Source: Candidatus Caldatribacterium californiense OP9-cSCG
GTDB taxonomy: Bacteria; Atribacterota; Atribacteria; Atribacterales; Caldatribacteriaceae
Assembly: GCA_000353875.1 (NCBI GenBank)
Contig: APKF01000177.1
Span: 1 to 49,797 of the forward strand
Reading direction: 5' to 3'
Length of the DNA stretch: 49,797 nt
The notes under the pieces are model-generated. The model did not search any database. It saw nothing but the letters and a program-made list of their open reading frames with translations, and was not told the origin of the DNA. The position numbers and the translations under genes were made by a program. Numbering within the stretch: the stretch's first letter is position 1; each line of letters opens with the position of its first letter. Of this stretch, positions 16,703 to 25,305 are shown piece after piece.

Positions 16703-18045
16703 TTCCTCTCGTCTCCTTCCTGAGGAAACAGGGTTTCCCAGAGGATGGGCTGTTCCGTACTCCGGAGAAAGGCGACAAAGCTTGCCAGAAGGTCACAAAA
16801 AGCATTCTCGTACGCTACCTGGGCCTGGAAAAGACTGTGTTCGCTCTCAAGAAGGGTCACCCGGTCGATACTCCCAAGCTCCCACTGCTTCACTATCCGG
16901 GCATGCCGTTCCCTTTCGGCCTCAAGGAGCATCCGCTTCCCCTCCAGGGTATCCCGGGCCTCACAAAGGGAAAGGTATTTCTCCCGGATATCGAAAAGTA
17001 TGGCGGCTTTTTCTGTCTCAAGGTCAAGGAGGAGGGCCTTTTTCCTGAGCTCCACCTGCTTTTTTTCTTCTGAAAGGCTCGGGGAGAACAACCACGAAAC
17101 GGAAAGACCCACACCGAAATTCTCCCCCGAGGAAACTCCCTGAGTACCAAGAGGTTTCTTGAGGACGATGTCGAGGGATTTCGCCGAAAAGTTGTAGCCC
17201 GCGGTCAAAGACCAGCCGTCTTTGCTGTAGGTTCCCTCAAGGGTAATCTGAGGAAGGCCTTTCCGGCGAAGCTGAGCCTCCTGTGCTTCGAGGACTCTTC
17301 TCTGTCCCTCAAGATCCTCAACTTCATCCCGTATCGAAACGAAATCCTGGAGGGTAAGGTCTCTGGAGAAAGCAGAGAGCTTTTGAGGAAGGGGCTTAAA
17401 CGTCACCTCTTCCCCGGGCATTTCCTCTCCAAGAAGCTGGAAGAACCGTTCCTCACGAAGGCGAAGCTTCTCTTTCAGGACCCGAACCTTTCCTTCCTGT
17501 TCCCTGTACTGTCCTTCGGCTTCCTGGAGGGCGAAAGCCGCTGCCTCCCCCTTCTCATACCCTTCCCTGAGGCGCTCAAGACGCCCCTTGAGGAGTTCGA
17601 GGCTTTTCTCCTCAAGAGCAAGGGTGTTCTTCGCCTTGAGAATCTCCAGGTACGAGGTGACGACGTTCTTTTTCACTTCTTCCCTCGTTGCTTCCAGAGC
17701 CCTCTCCGCCTTTTCAAGGCTGACCTTTGCTTCTTCCCAGAGTGAAGCGTCAAAGGAGATGATATCCTGAAGTTCTAACGAAAACCCTTCCAGGGACTCT
17801 CCGGAAAGCCGTATCGTTTCTCCAACGGCAATCGCCGGGGAAAAGGTGTTTTCCCGAGCCTTTCGCAGCGCGGAGCGGGCAACTTCCACTTCAATCTCGG
17901 CTTTCTTGATCTCCCGGTTCCCCAGAAGCGCCCGTTCCAGAGCCTCCTTGAGAGAGATATCCTCGCCCCTCCCCTGGGCCCCGGAAAACAGGCAAATCCC
18001 CACAAAGAGCAGCACGGAGAGCAGAAGTTCCCGGTACCTTTTCAC
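16699..18045 (-). CDS. TolC-family outer membrane efflux protein (first)
   Basis: First gene of the pump operon, 448 residues, normal TolC length. Signal peptide (LLLSVLLFVGICLFSGAQG) then long helices with heptad-like Glu/Leu spacing. A weak repeat of about 200 residues begins ISLKEALERALLGNREIKKAE and again near LRKKALLLDLETEKAAIL. Low similarity to the second TolC of the operon beyond family pattern, so the two are not a recent duplication. GTG start at 18045; the ribosome site is weak (GGCGGG). A conspicuous inverted repeat lies 73 bases upstream. Confidence 0.9.
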   Translation of the reverse strand: MKRYRELLLSVLLFVGICLFSGAQGRGEDISLKEALERALLGNREIKKAEIEVEVARSALRKARENTFSPAIAVGETIRLSGESLEGFSLELQDIISFDASLWEEAKVSLEKAERALEATREEVKKNVVTSYLEILKAKNTLALEEKSLELLKGRLERLREGYEKGEAAAFALQEAEGQYREQEGKVRVLKEKLRLREERFFQLLGEEMPGEEVTFKPLPQKLSAFSRDLTLQDFVSIRDEVEDLEGQRRVLEAQEAQLRRKGLPQITLEGTYSKDGWSLTAGYNFSAKSLDIVLKKPLGTQGVSSGENFGVGLSVSWLFSPSLSEEKKQVELRKKALLLDLETEKAAILFDIREKYLSLCEARDTLEGKRMLLEAERERHARIVKQWELGSIDRVTLLESEHSLFQAQVAYENAFCDLLASFVAFLRSTEQPILWETLFPQEGDERK

Positions 18046-18117
18046 CTTCAGCCCGCCTTTCAGCTTTTTCCCATTGTACCACGCCGGGTTTCCGGAAGTT
18101 CCGGCATGCTACAGGGA

Positions 18118-18174
18118 AGTATAGCAGCCCTCTGTGAAGAATTTGTGACAAATCTGTGAAATTCCTGCTATACT
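18118..18174. promoter_or_regulatory. Inverted repeat with two extended -10 boxes, efflux operon control region
   Basis: AGTATAGCAG (18118-18127) and CTGCTATACT (18165-18174) are perfect 10-base inverted repeats 37 bases apart. Each arm reads TGC-TATACT, an extended -10, pointing outward; the left arm faces the TolC gene. Between them is a palindrome ATTTGTGACAAAT (18141-18153) flanked by two TGTGAA repeats, resembling a CRP/FNR-type or similar dimer site. No plus-strand gene lies downstream to use the right-hand arm. Confidence 0.55.
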
Positions 18175-18177
18175 CTC

Positions 18178-19152
18178 TTAAATGCTCCCGAAGCCCCTGC
18201 GCAACCCCTCTGGGGTGGAAAGACCGGTCGGGGCTTTCTGGAGGAAGACCTCAAGGTCTTTCTGAATCTGTCTTCTGAGAGCTTCCTCTGAAGAGAAGAC
18301 CATCTCTTCCCGCACGAACTCCTCAAAAGTAACGCATACTCTCCGACCGTAGAGCTCCGGGAAAGGAGATGAGGGAACGAAGACCTCGACGACCCGGCGG
18401 TGCGTATCGTGGAAGGTTGGCCGGCTCCCGGTATAAATCAGGGCGTTCCAGGAGGTTTCCTCCAGGCTCTCCCAGGAGACCCTCCCGGTGTACACTCCCG
18501 GCGGAGGCAGGAGTTTCCGCGAGGGTGGATGGAGGTTCAAAGTGGGGAAACCCAGGGTTCTCCCGATTCTCCGCCCTCTCCGGACCTTCCCGATAACCGT
18601 AAAGGGGAATCCGAGGAGCTCATTCGCCTGGGTGAGCCTTCCATCAAGGAGGTGTTCCCGAATTCGGGAACTTGAGACCACTTCTCCCTGCACCCGGTAT
18701 GAGGGAACCACCACAACCTCCGTACCCCGGGGAGCGAAAAAATCCCGAAGGAGCACACTGTCCCCCTGGCGCTCAAAGCCGAAGCGGAAGTTCTCGCCCA
18801 CACAGATTGCCCGGGGGTGGAAATACTCCACCACCGCGTTCAGGAAATCCAGAGGAGCAGTTTCCCGAAGAGCCCGGTTGAATCGGAGGAAGTACAGGAA
18901 GGCACCGGGGAAGAAGTGCTCAAGGAGGAGGTACTTCTCGCCATATGAGGTCAGGTACTTCACGCCCTCCCGGGGGAGTAGCGCCTTCTGGGGATGAGGG
19001 TAGAAGGTCACCACACAGAGAGGGGTCTCCGGTGACGACCTCGCCAGAGCCTCAGCCAGAACCCGGCGGTGACCGCGGTGAAAACCGTCAAAAAACCCGA
19101 TGGCCACAACACTTTCCTGGGGAAACCTCTTCCAACCCCGTTCAAGCAACAT
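18178..19152 (-). CDS. ribF: Bifunctional riboflavin kinase/FAD synthetase
   Basis: Makes FMN from riboflavin and then FAD, in the cytoplasm. About 324 residues, normal. N-terminal adenylyltransferase domain: AIGFFDGFHRGH nucleotide motif, VVTFYPHP, CVGENFRFGF and SSSRIREHLLDG. C-terminal kinase domain: GRTLGFPTLNL and PPPGVYTG, then VEVFV and LYGRRV. ATG at 19152 overlaps the truB stop by 11 bases; a TTG at 19167 is less likely. Last gene of the nusA operon, the usual truB-ribF pairing. Confidence 0.95.
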   Translation of the reverse strand: MLLERGWKRFPQESVVAIGFFDGFHRGHRRVLAEALARSSPETPLCVVTFYPHPQKALLPREGVKYLTSYGEKYLLLEHFFPGAFLYFLRFNRALRETAPLDFLNAVVEYFHPRAICVGENFRFGFERQGDSVLLRDFFAPRGTEVVVVPSYRVQGEVVSSSRIREHLLDGRLTQANELLGFPFTVIGKVRRGRRIGRTLGFPTLNLHPPSRKLLPPPGVYTGRVSWESLEETSWNALIYTGSRPTFHDTHRRVVEVFVPSSPFPELYGRRVCVTFEEFVREEMVFSSEEALRRQIQKDLEVFLQKAPTGLSTPEGLRRGFGSI

Positions 19153-20029
19153 GGCAGGACTCGGCAAGAACGACTCTGGGGAGGAGCCTCAATGAATCCC
19201 AGAAAGCCAGCCCGAGGAAAGTTCCACCATGGAGCACCTTCACCATGCCGGGGGCCTGCAGGGGCACGGGCGATGGGAAAGGAGTCCCGTGGAGGAAGCA
19301 TCTGGCCTCTTCCTCACCCACCTCTACCGCGTCGAGGAAGTACAGGGCTTTTTCTGGCGGAAGCGACCGCTCAAGGAGGAAATCCCTTCCGATACCCTTC
19401 TGCATGACGTCGATGCTCTCCTCAATCTGGAACTGACCCACTCTCTCCCGGACAAGAGAGGCCACATAGGCCCCAAGGCCGAGTCGCTGCCCAAGCTCAT
19501 GGGCAAGGCTTCGCACGTACGTACCCCCGGAACAGTGGATGAGGAACTCCGCTTCCCCAAATTCTCCTTCGAGGCAGGAGAGGAGCTCCAGCTGGTAAAC
19601 GGTGACCTCCCGCCTGAGCGTGATGTGTTCCCCCCGGCGAGCATACTGGTAGAGCGGACGTCCGCGGTACTTGCACGCCGAAAACGGTGGAACCTCCTGG
19701 ATGAAGGTTCCCCGGAAATCACCAAGCACCCGAAGCAGGTCCTCTTCTCTAAGCTTCCCCGAAGAAACCGCGGTGATTTTCCCCTTCACGTCATAGGTGT
19801 CCGTGGCAATCCCGAAACGGAACCGCGCCCGGTAGACCTTATCGAGCTCCTGGAAGAAGGACACAAGACGCGTGGCCTTCCCAAAACACACAAGGATCAC
19901 CCCCCGGGCACAGGGGTCAAGGGTCCCGGTGTGACCCGCTTTGGCCTTCAGTATTCGTCCTACCCGCTCCACAAGAACCCGGGAAGTCACCCCGGCAGGC
20001 TTGTACAGATTCAGCACCCCGCCCAGCAT
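19142..20029 (-). CDS. truB: tRNA pseudouridine-55 synthase
   Basis: Forms pseudouridine 55 in the T loop of tRNAs. 295 residues. Catalytic motif AGHTGTLDPCARGVI holds the nucleophilic Asp; other family motifs are NLYKPAGVTS at the N-terminus, YDVKGKIT, FSACKYRGRPLYQYAR and CSGGTYVRSLAHELG. Follows nrnA after an 18-base gap and overlaps ribF. Confidence 0.97.
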   Translation of the reverse strand: MLGGVLNLYKPAGVTSRVLVERVGRILKAKAGHTGTLDPCARGVILVCFGKATRLVSFFQELDKVYRARFRFGIATDTYDVKGKITAVSSGKLREEDLLRVLGDFRGTFIQEVPPFSACKYRGRPLYQYARRGEHITLRREVTVYQLELLSCLEGEFGEAEFLIHCSGGTYVRSLAHELGQRLGLGAYVASLVRERVGQFQIEESIDVMQKGIGRDFLLERSLPPEKALYFLDAVEVGEEEARCFLHGTPFPSPVPLQAPGMVKVLHGGTFLGLAFWDSLRLLPRVVLAESCHVA

Positions 20030-20047
20030 GACAGTCGCTCCTTTGCC

Positions 20048-21034
20048 CTATTTCGAAGACTCCAGGACCATGGTCCGCAAAAAATCCAGAACCTCCCGGT
20101 ACACCGAAGGGAAAGAACCCGTGATTTTGAAACCCGCTGCCCTCTGGTGTCCTCCACCCCCAAAGTAGTGGGCCACAGGGAGGACGTCAAAGCCGTCCCG
20201 GGAACGGAGGCTCACCTTGTAGGTGTTGGGGGCAATTTCCTTAAAGAACACCGAAACCCTGGCCTCAGGGATGTAGAGGCCGTAATCCACGACACCCTCG
20301 GCGTCCTCCTCCTGAGCGCCGCATTCTCTGAAGTCCTCCTGCGTAAGGTACATCGACGCACACCCACAGACAGGGTCAAAAGTTAGGCGATGGAGCGCCC
20401 GGCTCAGAAGCTTCAGCGCCTCAAGACGCCGGAAACGGAACACATGGTACATGATGGTGCTCAGGGAAGCGCCCGAGGCCACAAGTTCCCCAACAACGGT
20501 GAAGAGGTTCTGGTTGAGCTCGGCGAACTGGAACCCTCCGGTATCGGTCACGACACCGGTCAGGATACCGGTGGCGATATCGGCATCAAGGGAGATATGG
20601 AGCTCCCGGGCCAGTTCGTACACGAGGAGTGCCGAAGCGGGAGACCCGGGAACGACGAAGTTCGCATGACCAAAGAAGGCGTTGTCGGGATGGTGGTCGA
20701 TATTCACCACGTAGCGGGCCTCTTTCAGGAAGCCCTCTACTCTCCCCACCCGGGCAGGGTTGGAACAATCCACAACCACCAGGACTTCAAAAGGTTCTTT
20801 TTCCGCAGAAAACTCCTCAAAGGAGAGTACCTGAGCTGATCCAGGCAGGAAACGGTAGAAGTAAGGCACCCGGCCATCGTAGACGACCCTCGCCCTCTTC
20901 CCCATTCGCCAGAGGAGAAAATAGAGAGCAAGAGCCGACCCCAGACCATCACCGTCAATGTTCTGATGCGAGGTGACCACAAAGTAGGAAGCTTCCGAGA
21001 AAATCCGGCAGATTTCCTTCTTTTCGTCCCTCAT
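20048..21034 (-). CDS. nrnA: Bifunctional oligoribonuclease/PAP phosphatase (NrnA-like, DHH family)
   Basis: Degrades nanoRNAs and dephosphorylates 3-prime-phosphoadenosine 5-prime-phosphate in bacteria lacking Orn. 328 residues. DHH phosphoesterase motifs are present: NIDGDGLGS, VVDCSNPARVG, NIDHHPDN, TGVVTDTGGF, and the C-terminal DHHA1 substrate motif FGGGGHQRAAGF. ATGA overlap with rbfA. The rbfA-nrnA-truB order is common in Firmicutes and related groups. Confidence 0.95.
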   Translation of the reverse strand: MRDEKKEICRIFSEASYFVVTSHQNIDGDGLGSALALYFLLWRMGKRARVVYDGRVPYFYRFLPGSAQVLSFEEFSAEKEPFEVLVVVDCSNPARVGRVEGFLKEARYVVNIDHHPDNAFFGHANFVVPGSPASALLVYELARELHISLDADIATGILTGVVTDTGGFQFAELNQNLFTVVGELVASGASLSTIMYHVFRFRRLEALKLLSRALHRLTFDPVCGCASMYLTQEDFRECGAQEEDAEGVVDYGLYIPEARVSVFFKEIAPNTYKVSLRSRDGFDVLPVAHYFGGGGHQRAAGFKITGSFPSVYREVLDFLRTMVLESSK

Positions 21035-21378
21035 TGGTTCTCCTGTTCCAGACGGTTCAGGAGTTCCACAACCTGAAAAGCTTTCTCCAGGGTTGGATCG
21101 GCCACGAAGACGATCTCGGGCATGAACTTGATGCGAATTCTTGAGGCCAGTACCCCCCGAATGAACTTCGTCGCCCTCTTCAGGGCCTCGTACCTTTCAC
21201 CCTCCTCTGCCTCACCCAGAAAGCCCACGAAAATTTTGGCCTGTTTGAGGTCCGGAGACATCTCAACCCGGGTGATGGTGAACCCTCGGAGACGCGGGTC
21301 CTCAACCTCGGAAAGGAGAATCCGGGATACCTCTCTCTTGATCAGTTCAGCCACTCGGAGGGGCCTCTGTTCTTTCAT
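21031..21378 (-). CDS. rbfA: Ribosome-binding factor A
   Basis: 30S maturation factor of 115 residues, normal length, with a KH-like fold. Recognizable stretches are RVAELIKREVSRILLSEVEDPR, here cut as LIKREVSRILLSEVEDPR, then FTITRVEMSPDLKQAKIFV and LASRIRIKFMPEIVFVAD. The open frame extends further upstream, but those residues lie in the ylxP gene in another frame; ATG 21378 with GAGG nine bases before fits. Confidence 0.95.
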   Translation of the reverse strand: MKEQRPLRVAELIKREVSRILLSEVEDPRLRGFTITRVEMSPDLKQAKIFVGFLGEAEEGERYEALKRATKFIRGVLASRIRIKFMPEIVFVADPTLEKAFQVVELLNRLEQENQ

Positions 21379-21388
21379 GGCGGTAACC

Positions 21389-21670
21389 TCAGTAGATTTC
21401 AAAAAGCCAGTCAGTGACTTCCACCCGGTCGTCGTTCTCAATGAACTCGAGCACCTGGTGGAGCAGGGACTCCACCGACTGTTCATCCCGTGCCACACAG
21501 GAAATCCCAAGGCTCCCCCTCTGCCACTGGGAATCCTCAGAGAGCTCGGCCACCGACACGTTGAAGCGATTCCGGAGGCGCTGCTTCACCGAGTCCACCA
21601 CACGCCTTCGGTCCTTCAGCGAAGAACTCCCGTTGATGAAGAGCTCCACACGGCACACTCCAACCCTCAT
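21389..21670 (-). CDS. ylxP: DUF503 protein (YlxP-like)
   Basis: Small protein of 93 residues, the family norm, with a ferredoxin-like fold. Pattern VGVCRVELFINGSSSLKDRR and VESLLHQVLEFIENDDRVEV is typical. Located between infB and rbfA as in Bacillus, where YlxP is linked to ribosome maturation or translation but has no settled biochemical role. ATGA overlap with infB. Confidence 0.9.
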   Translation of the reverse strand: MRVGVCRVELFINGSSSLKDRRRVVDSVKQRLRNRFNVSVAELSEDSQWQRGSLGISCVARDEQSVESLLHQVLEFIENDDRVEVTDWLFEIY

Positions 21671-22593
21671 CGCTCTTCCTTCACCACATACGCTTCGAGA
21701 ACATCGCCTTCTGCAAAGCCCTCGAAACCCTCAAGCGCTATGCCACACTCGTACCCCTGGGCTACTTCCCGAACATCATCTTTGAAACGCTTCAGGGAGG
21801 CAATGCGGGCCTTTTCCTGGAGCACCTCTCCCCTGCGCAGAACCCGCACGAAGGCGTTCCGGTCTATCTTCCCCTCAAGGACATAGCACCCTGCCACAAT
21901 CCCCACCCGGGGGACTTTGAAAAGTGCCCGGACCTCGGCTCTGCCGATAACTTCCTCAACCTTTCGGGGTTCAATAAGACCCTGAATGGCCCGTTTCATG
22001 TCCTCCACCACATCGTAGATAATCCGGTAAAGACGTACTTCCACTCCCTCCTGCTTGGCGACCTTAGCCACCTCATTGGGAAGCTTGACGTTGAACCCGA
22101 TCACCACTCCTGATGAGGCCGAGGCCAGCATGACATCGGCTTCACTGATGTTGCCGACTCCCCGAAACACGACGTTGATTTTGACCCGCTCATCCCCAAG
22201 CTGGGATATCGCCCGTTCCAGGGCCTCGAGAGACCCCTGGTAGTCGGCCTTGAGCACAAGGTGCAGTTCCTTGACCTTCCCCTCCTCAGGGGCCAGAAGC
22301 TCTTCAAGGGAAACGACACGGTTTCCTGCCTCTCGAAGGGCCCGCTCGCGTTCCCGCTCTTTCCGCCGCTCGGCAACAACAGTGGCCGTTTTCTCCTCCT
22401 CAACCACAACGAGTTTCGTCCCTGCAGGGGGAAGCTCGGCAAAGCCTACGACCTCCACCGGAGTGGCAGGAGGAGCTTCCTTAATGGGCTTCCCCAAGTC
22501 ATCAAAGAGCGAACGCACCCTCCCCCAGGTCGTCCCGGCAACGAAGAAGTCTCCAACCCGGAGTGTCCCCTCCTGGACGATCACCGTGGCCAC
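21667..22593 (-). CDS. infB: Translation initiation factor IF-2, 3-prime fragment (frameshifted)
   Basis: Second half of IF-2: domain II ([21 protein letters not shown]), the domain III region ([40 protein letters not shown]) and the fMet-tRNA-binding C2 domain ([19 protein letters not shown]). The nominal start at 22593 has no ribosome site. One base added to the C4 run at 22597-22600 fuses it to the 5-prime part as [15 protein letters not shown], exactly the normal IF-2 sequence. Confidence 0.9.
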   Translation of the reverse strand: MATVIVQEGTLRVGDFFVAGTTWGRVRSLFDDLGKPIKEAPPATPVEVVGFAELPPAGTKLVVVEEEKTATVVAERRKERERERALREAGNRVVSLEELLAPEEGKVKELHLVLKADYQGSLEALERAISQLGDERVKINVVFRGVGNISEADVMLASASSGVVIGFNVKLPNEVAKVAKQEGVEVRLYRIIYDVVEDMKRAIQGLIEPRKVEEVIGRAEVRALFKVPRVGIVAGCYVLEGKIDRNAFVRVLRRGEVLQEKARIASLKRFKDDVREVAQGYECGIALEGFEGFAEGDVLEAYVVKEER

Positions 22594-23594
22594 TGGCCCC
22601 TTCCCCGGTCAAGGCGTGATTCGATGATGACCCCCACAGCCGGGCCTGCGTATCTTGCCCGAAGTTCCAGAAGATCTGCCTGGAGGAGAATCATATCCAG
22701 GAGGTCCTGAATGCCCTTCCGCTGGAGGGCTGAGATGGCCACGCAGATGGTCTCTCCACCCCATTCCTCAGGAATGAGACCGTGCTCAGAAAGCTGCTGC
22801 TTCACCCTCTCGGGATTTGCCCCCGGTTTGTCGATTTTGTTGATGGCCACAAGAATAGGGACATCGGCAGCTCTGGCGTGCTGGATGGCCTCAACCGTCT
22901 GGGGCATGACGCCGTCATCGGCAGCCACAACAAGAACTGCGATATCGGTGACCTGTGCCCCTCGAGCCCGCATGGTGGTGAAGGCTTCATGACCCGGCGT
23001 ATCGATAAAGGTGATCTTCCGTCCTCCCACATCCACCTGATAGGCTCCAATCTTCTGCGTGATGCCACCGTACTCTGATTCTGCAACCCTTGAACGACGG
23101 ATGGCATCAAGGAGCGTCGTTTTCCCGTGGTCGACATGGCCGAGGATAGTCACCACAGGAGGACGGGGGAGCCTCTCCACCTCAAGACTCTTGAGCACCT
23201 CCTCGCGGAGGTTTCCCTTCCACTCCACCTCGAAACCTTTCTCCCGGATCAGGCGTTCCACCACAAGCGGTGGGAGAGGCTTTTTGCTGTGGGGGATAAC
23301 GTTGAGATCGGCAAGACGGAGCAGGACCTCGGTTTCCTCCTCCCCAAGAAGCCGTGCAAGTTCCCGCAGGGTGGGGGGATTCTCGAGAACGACGGTTTTT
23401 TCCCGTTTCTTCCGAAGTTCCTCCTCTCTCCTTCGACGGAACTCGATTTCCTCTTCCAGAAGTTCCACAAGGTCTTCGTCGATACTGCTCATGTGGTTCT
23501 TGATGTCCGCTCCGAGTTCTCTGAGCATATCCATGACCTCATGAGTTGGCATCCCCAGCCGTTCAGCGACCTTATACACTCTGACCTTTGTCAT
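22581..23594 (-). CDS. infB: Translation initiation factor IF-2, 5-prime fragment (frameshifted)
   Basis: First half of the GTPase that places initiator tRNA on the 30S subunit. N-terminal IF2-N helix motif ([19 protein letters not shown]), a short charged linker, a second IF2-N-like segment, and the G domain: [44 protein letters not shown] and SALQRKGI. The N-terminal linker is much shorter than in E. coli. The frame ends RGRGQWPR because one G is missing from a G4 run; the full product would be about 640 residues. ATG 23594 follows GGAGG by seven bases. IF-2 is essential, so a true inactivation is very unlikely. Confidence 0.93.
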   Translation of the reverse strand: MTKVRVYKVAERLGMPTHEVMDMLRELGADIKNHMSSIDEDLVELLEEEIEFRRRREEELRKKREKTVVLENPPTLRELARLLGEEETEVLLRLADLNVIPHSKKPLPPLVVERLIREKGFEVEWKGNLREEVLKSLEVERLPRPPVVTILGHVDHGKTTLLDAIRRSRVAESEYGGITQKIGAYQVDVGGRKITFIDTPGHEAFTTMRARGAQVTDIAVLVVAADDGVMPQTVEAIQHARAADVPILVAINKIDKPGANPERVKQQLSEHGLIPEEWGGETICVAISALQRKGIQDLLDMILLQADLLELRARYAGPAVGVIIESRLDRGRGQWPR

Positions 23595-23877
23595 GCCGAA
23601 CCTCCTTTGCCTGTCCCCCAAGGTACGCCCGCAAAGCCTCTTTGAGAGATAACGCTTCTTTCTCACTCACTTCCATACGAAAAGCAAAAGAGAGACTCTT
23701 GCGATCCAGGCGCTCCACGCACTCCGGAACCGGGCACACGTACGCCCCTCTTCCTGCTCTCTTCCCTGTCGGGTCAACCTCAAGCGTCCCCTGAAGGGTC
23801 CGCACCACACGAACCAGGGATTTCTTTTCTTTCCTCTCCCGGCAACTCAAACACATGCGTATGGGAACCTTCTTCAT
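23572..23877 (-). CDS. ylxR: YlxR-family RNA-binding protein (DUF448)
   Basis: 101 residues, always found between nusA and infB in many bacteria. Contains the family motifs [12 protein letters not shown] (CxxC), LVRVVR and [12 protein letters not shown]. Reported roles range from RNA binding to an RNase P association in Bacillus. Start ATGA-overlaps nusA; the 3-prime end overlaps the infB start by 23 bases. Confidence 0.93.
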   Translation of the reverse strand: MKKVPIRMCLSCRERKEKKSLVRVVRTLQGTLEVDPTGKRAGRGAYVCPVPECVERLDRKSLSFAFRMEVSEKEALSLKEALRAYLGGQAKEVRHDKGQSV

Positions 23878-24920
23878 TGTTCTTCCTCTTTTTTCCCGCT
23901 CCCCCTGATGTCAATCCTCCAGCCGCTGAGCCGTGCCGCCAGACGGACATTCTGGCCATCCCTTCCAATGGCAAGAGAAAGCTGGTCGTCAGGGACGATC
24001 ACCTGAGCGGTTCTCGTTTCCTCGTCGAGTTTCACCTCAAGCACCTGGGCCGGGCTCAGGGCTTCCTTGATGAGTACCTCGGGGTCATTGCTCCAGCGGA
24101 TGATGTCCACCTTCTCCCCCCGGAGCTCATCGGTGATGTTCTTCACCCTGACCCCCCGGTTGCCGATGCAGGCACCCACGGGGTCAATCTTTTCGTTGCG
24201 ACTCTCCACCGCGACCTTTGTCCGCACTCCGGGCTCACGGGTGATGGCTTTGATATCCACCCATCCCTCGTGAACCTCAGGAACCTCAAGTTCAAGGAGC
24301 CGTCGTACCAGCCCCGGATGAGTCCGGGAAAGAATAATCCGTGGACCCTTGGTGGTCTTCTTCACCTCAACGATGAAGAACTTCATCCGGCTCCCGGGAC
24401 GGTACTCCTCGGTGCTCACCTGCTCATCAGGGGGGAGGATTCCCTCGGTTTTCCCGAGATCCACAATGACGTTCTTCCCCTCCCGCCGGACCACAACCCC
24501 GGTGATGACCTCTCCCTCTTTCTCTGAGAACTCTTCGTAAATTCTGTCTCGCTCCGCTTCCCGGAGCCGTTGCACGATAACCTGCTTGGCCGTCTGGGCG
24601 GCAATCCGCCCAAAGTCCCGGGGGGTTACCTCAATCTCAATCCACTCTCCCACATCGGCCCGGAAGCCCAGGCGCTCCGCTTCTTCTTTCAGAATCTCTG
24701 TAGTGGAGTCCCGCAGCTTCTCCACTACCATTTTGCGCGCCAGAACCTTGATTTCCCCCGACTGAGGGTCAAGAACCACGGAGACCCCCTTGTGGGAACT
24801 CCTGAAGTTCTTCCGGTACGCAGAAAGCAGTGCCGCTTCAATGGCCTGTTTCAGGGTATCTCGCGGGATACCCTTTGTCTTCTCAATCTGTTCGATAACC
24901 GCCAGGATGTCTTTACTCAT
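23874..24920 (-). CDS. nusA: Transcription termination/antitermination factor NusA
   Basis: RNA polymerase-associated elongation factor of 348 residues (short form lacking the E. coli C-terminal repeats). N-terminal domain begins DILAVIEQIEKTKGIPRDTL; then an S1 domain (GEVITGVVVRREGKNVIVDL), KH1 (FIVEVKKTTKGPRIILSRTH) and KH2 (DPVGACIGNRGVRVKNITDE; LSLAIGRDGQNVRLAARL). The ATG at 24920 is preferred over TTG 24953. The usual upstream rimP gene is absent; a promoter and a hairpin leader sit directly in front. First gene of an eight-gene operon. Confidence 0.97.
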   Translation of the reverse strand: MSKDILAVIEQIEKTKGIPRDTLKQAIEAALLSAYRKNFRSSHKGVSVVLDPQSGEIKVLARKMVVEKLRDSTTEILKEEAERLGFRADVGEWIEIEVTPRDFGRIAAQTAKQVIVQRLREAERDRIYEEFSEKEGEVITGVVVRREGKNVIVDLGKTEGILPPDEQVSTEEYRPGSRMKFFIVEVKKTTKGPRIILSRTHPGLVRRLLELEVPEVHEGWVDIKAITREPGVRTKVAVESRNEKIDPVGACIGNRGVRVKNITDELRGEKVDIIRWSNDPEVLIKEALSPAQVLEVKLDEETRTAQVIVPDDQLSLAIGRDGQNVRLAARLSGWRIDIRGSGKKEEEQ

Positions 24921-24948
24921 AAGCCCCCCTGGAAAAGCGACCATAAAT

Positions 24949-24980
24949 GACAAAGAGTGGGACAGACCCCACTCTTTGTC
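24949..24980 (-). promoter_or_regulatory. Perfect 13-bp hairpin in the nusA leader
   Basis: GACAAAGAGTGGG (24949-24961) is perfectly complementary to 24968-24980, with a six-base loop. It would form at the 5-prime end of the nusA operon transcript, about 28 bases before the ATG. No T-run follows in the gene direction. It may stabilize the mRNA or mediate control of nusA. Confidence 0.65.
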
Positions 24981-24992
24981 GACGATACCATA

Positions 24993-25021
24993 ATTTTACC
25001 GGAATCCGGGGGGAATTGCAA
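24993..25021 (-). promoter_or_regulatory. Promoter of the nusA operon
   Basis: Minus strand: TTGCAA (25021-25016), 17 bases, TAAAAT (24998-24993). Predicted start near 24986 gives a leader of about 65 bases that opens with the hairpin at 24949-24980. Confidence 0.6.
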
Positions 25022-25131
25022 ACCAATTTCTCTGAGAGCCTCCCGGCAGGTTCCACAAACGGCAACACCTTCACGGGGTATGCCCCTGAAAGCCCTAAAC
25101 CTCTGGAGGGGAAAAGAGGAGAAAAAATAAC
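25022..25131. other. Intergenic sequence without an identified gene
   Basis: Between the nusA promoter and the end of tRNA-Gly. A run of T on the minus strand (TTATTTTTTCTCC, 25116-25128) follows the tRNA and may end its transcript. A minus-strand open frame here reads through the tRNA and has no plausible start codon. Confidence 0.4.
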
Positions 25132-25206
25132 TGGAGCGGAAAACGGGATTCGAACCCGCGACCCTCGGCTTGGGAAGCCGATGCTCTACCCCTGAGCTAT
25201 TTCCGC
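25132..25206 (-). tRNA. tRNA-Gly (anticodon CCC)
   Basis: Complete cloverleaf on the minus strand: acceptor GCGGAAA/TTTCCGC, D-arm with AGCTCAGGGGTAGAGC, anticodon stem TCGGC/GCCGA with loop TTCCCAA (anticodon CCC), T-arm GCGGG-TTCGAAT-CCCGT, discriminator T and encoded CCA. Confidence 0.96.
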
Positions 25207-25219
25207 TCCTCGTCTCTAT

Positions 25220-25248
25220 AATATACTCGGCGGGGCTACCTTTTTCAA
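25220..25248 (-). promoter_or_regulatory. Promoter of tRNA-Gly
   Basis: Minus strand: TTGAAA (25248-25243), 17 bases, TATATT (25225-25220). The -35 is identical to that of tRNA-Gln. Start expected a few bases before the mature tRNA end. Confidence 0.7.
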
Positions 25249-25293
25249 GTATCCCCACCACATTTTCACCGCCTCTTTTTTCTTTTTCCGTCG

Positions 25294-25299
25294 TATAAT
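25294..25299 (+). promoter_or_regulatory. -10 box of the ATP synthase operon
   Basis: Perfect TATAAT six bases before the GTG of the first gene, with no clear -35 and no Shine-Dalgarno sequence. Initiation would fall on or next to the GTG, so the first gene looks leaderless. Confidence 0.5.
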
Positions 25300-25305
25300 A
25301 CCCTT

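Noticed and set aside
24981-25131. Minus-strand reading with REGVAVCGTCREALREIG, resembling a small zinc-ribbon end
   Set aside because: No start codon between it and tRNA-Gly; the frame reads through the tRNA.
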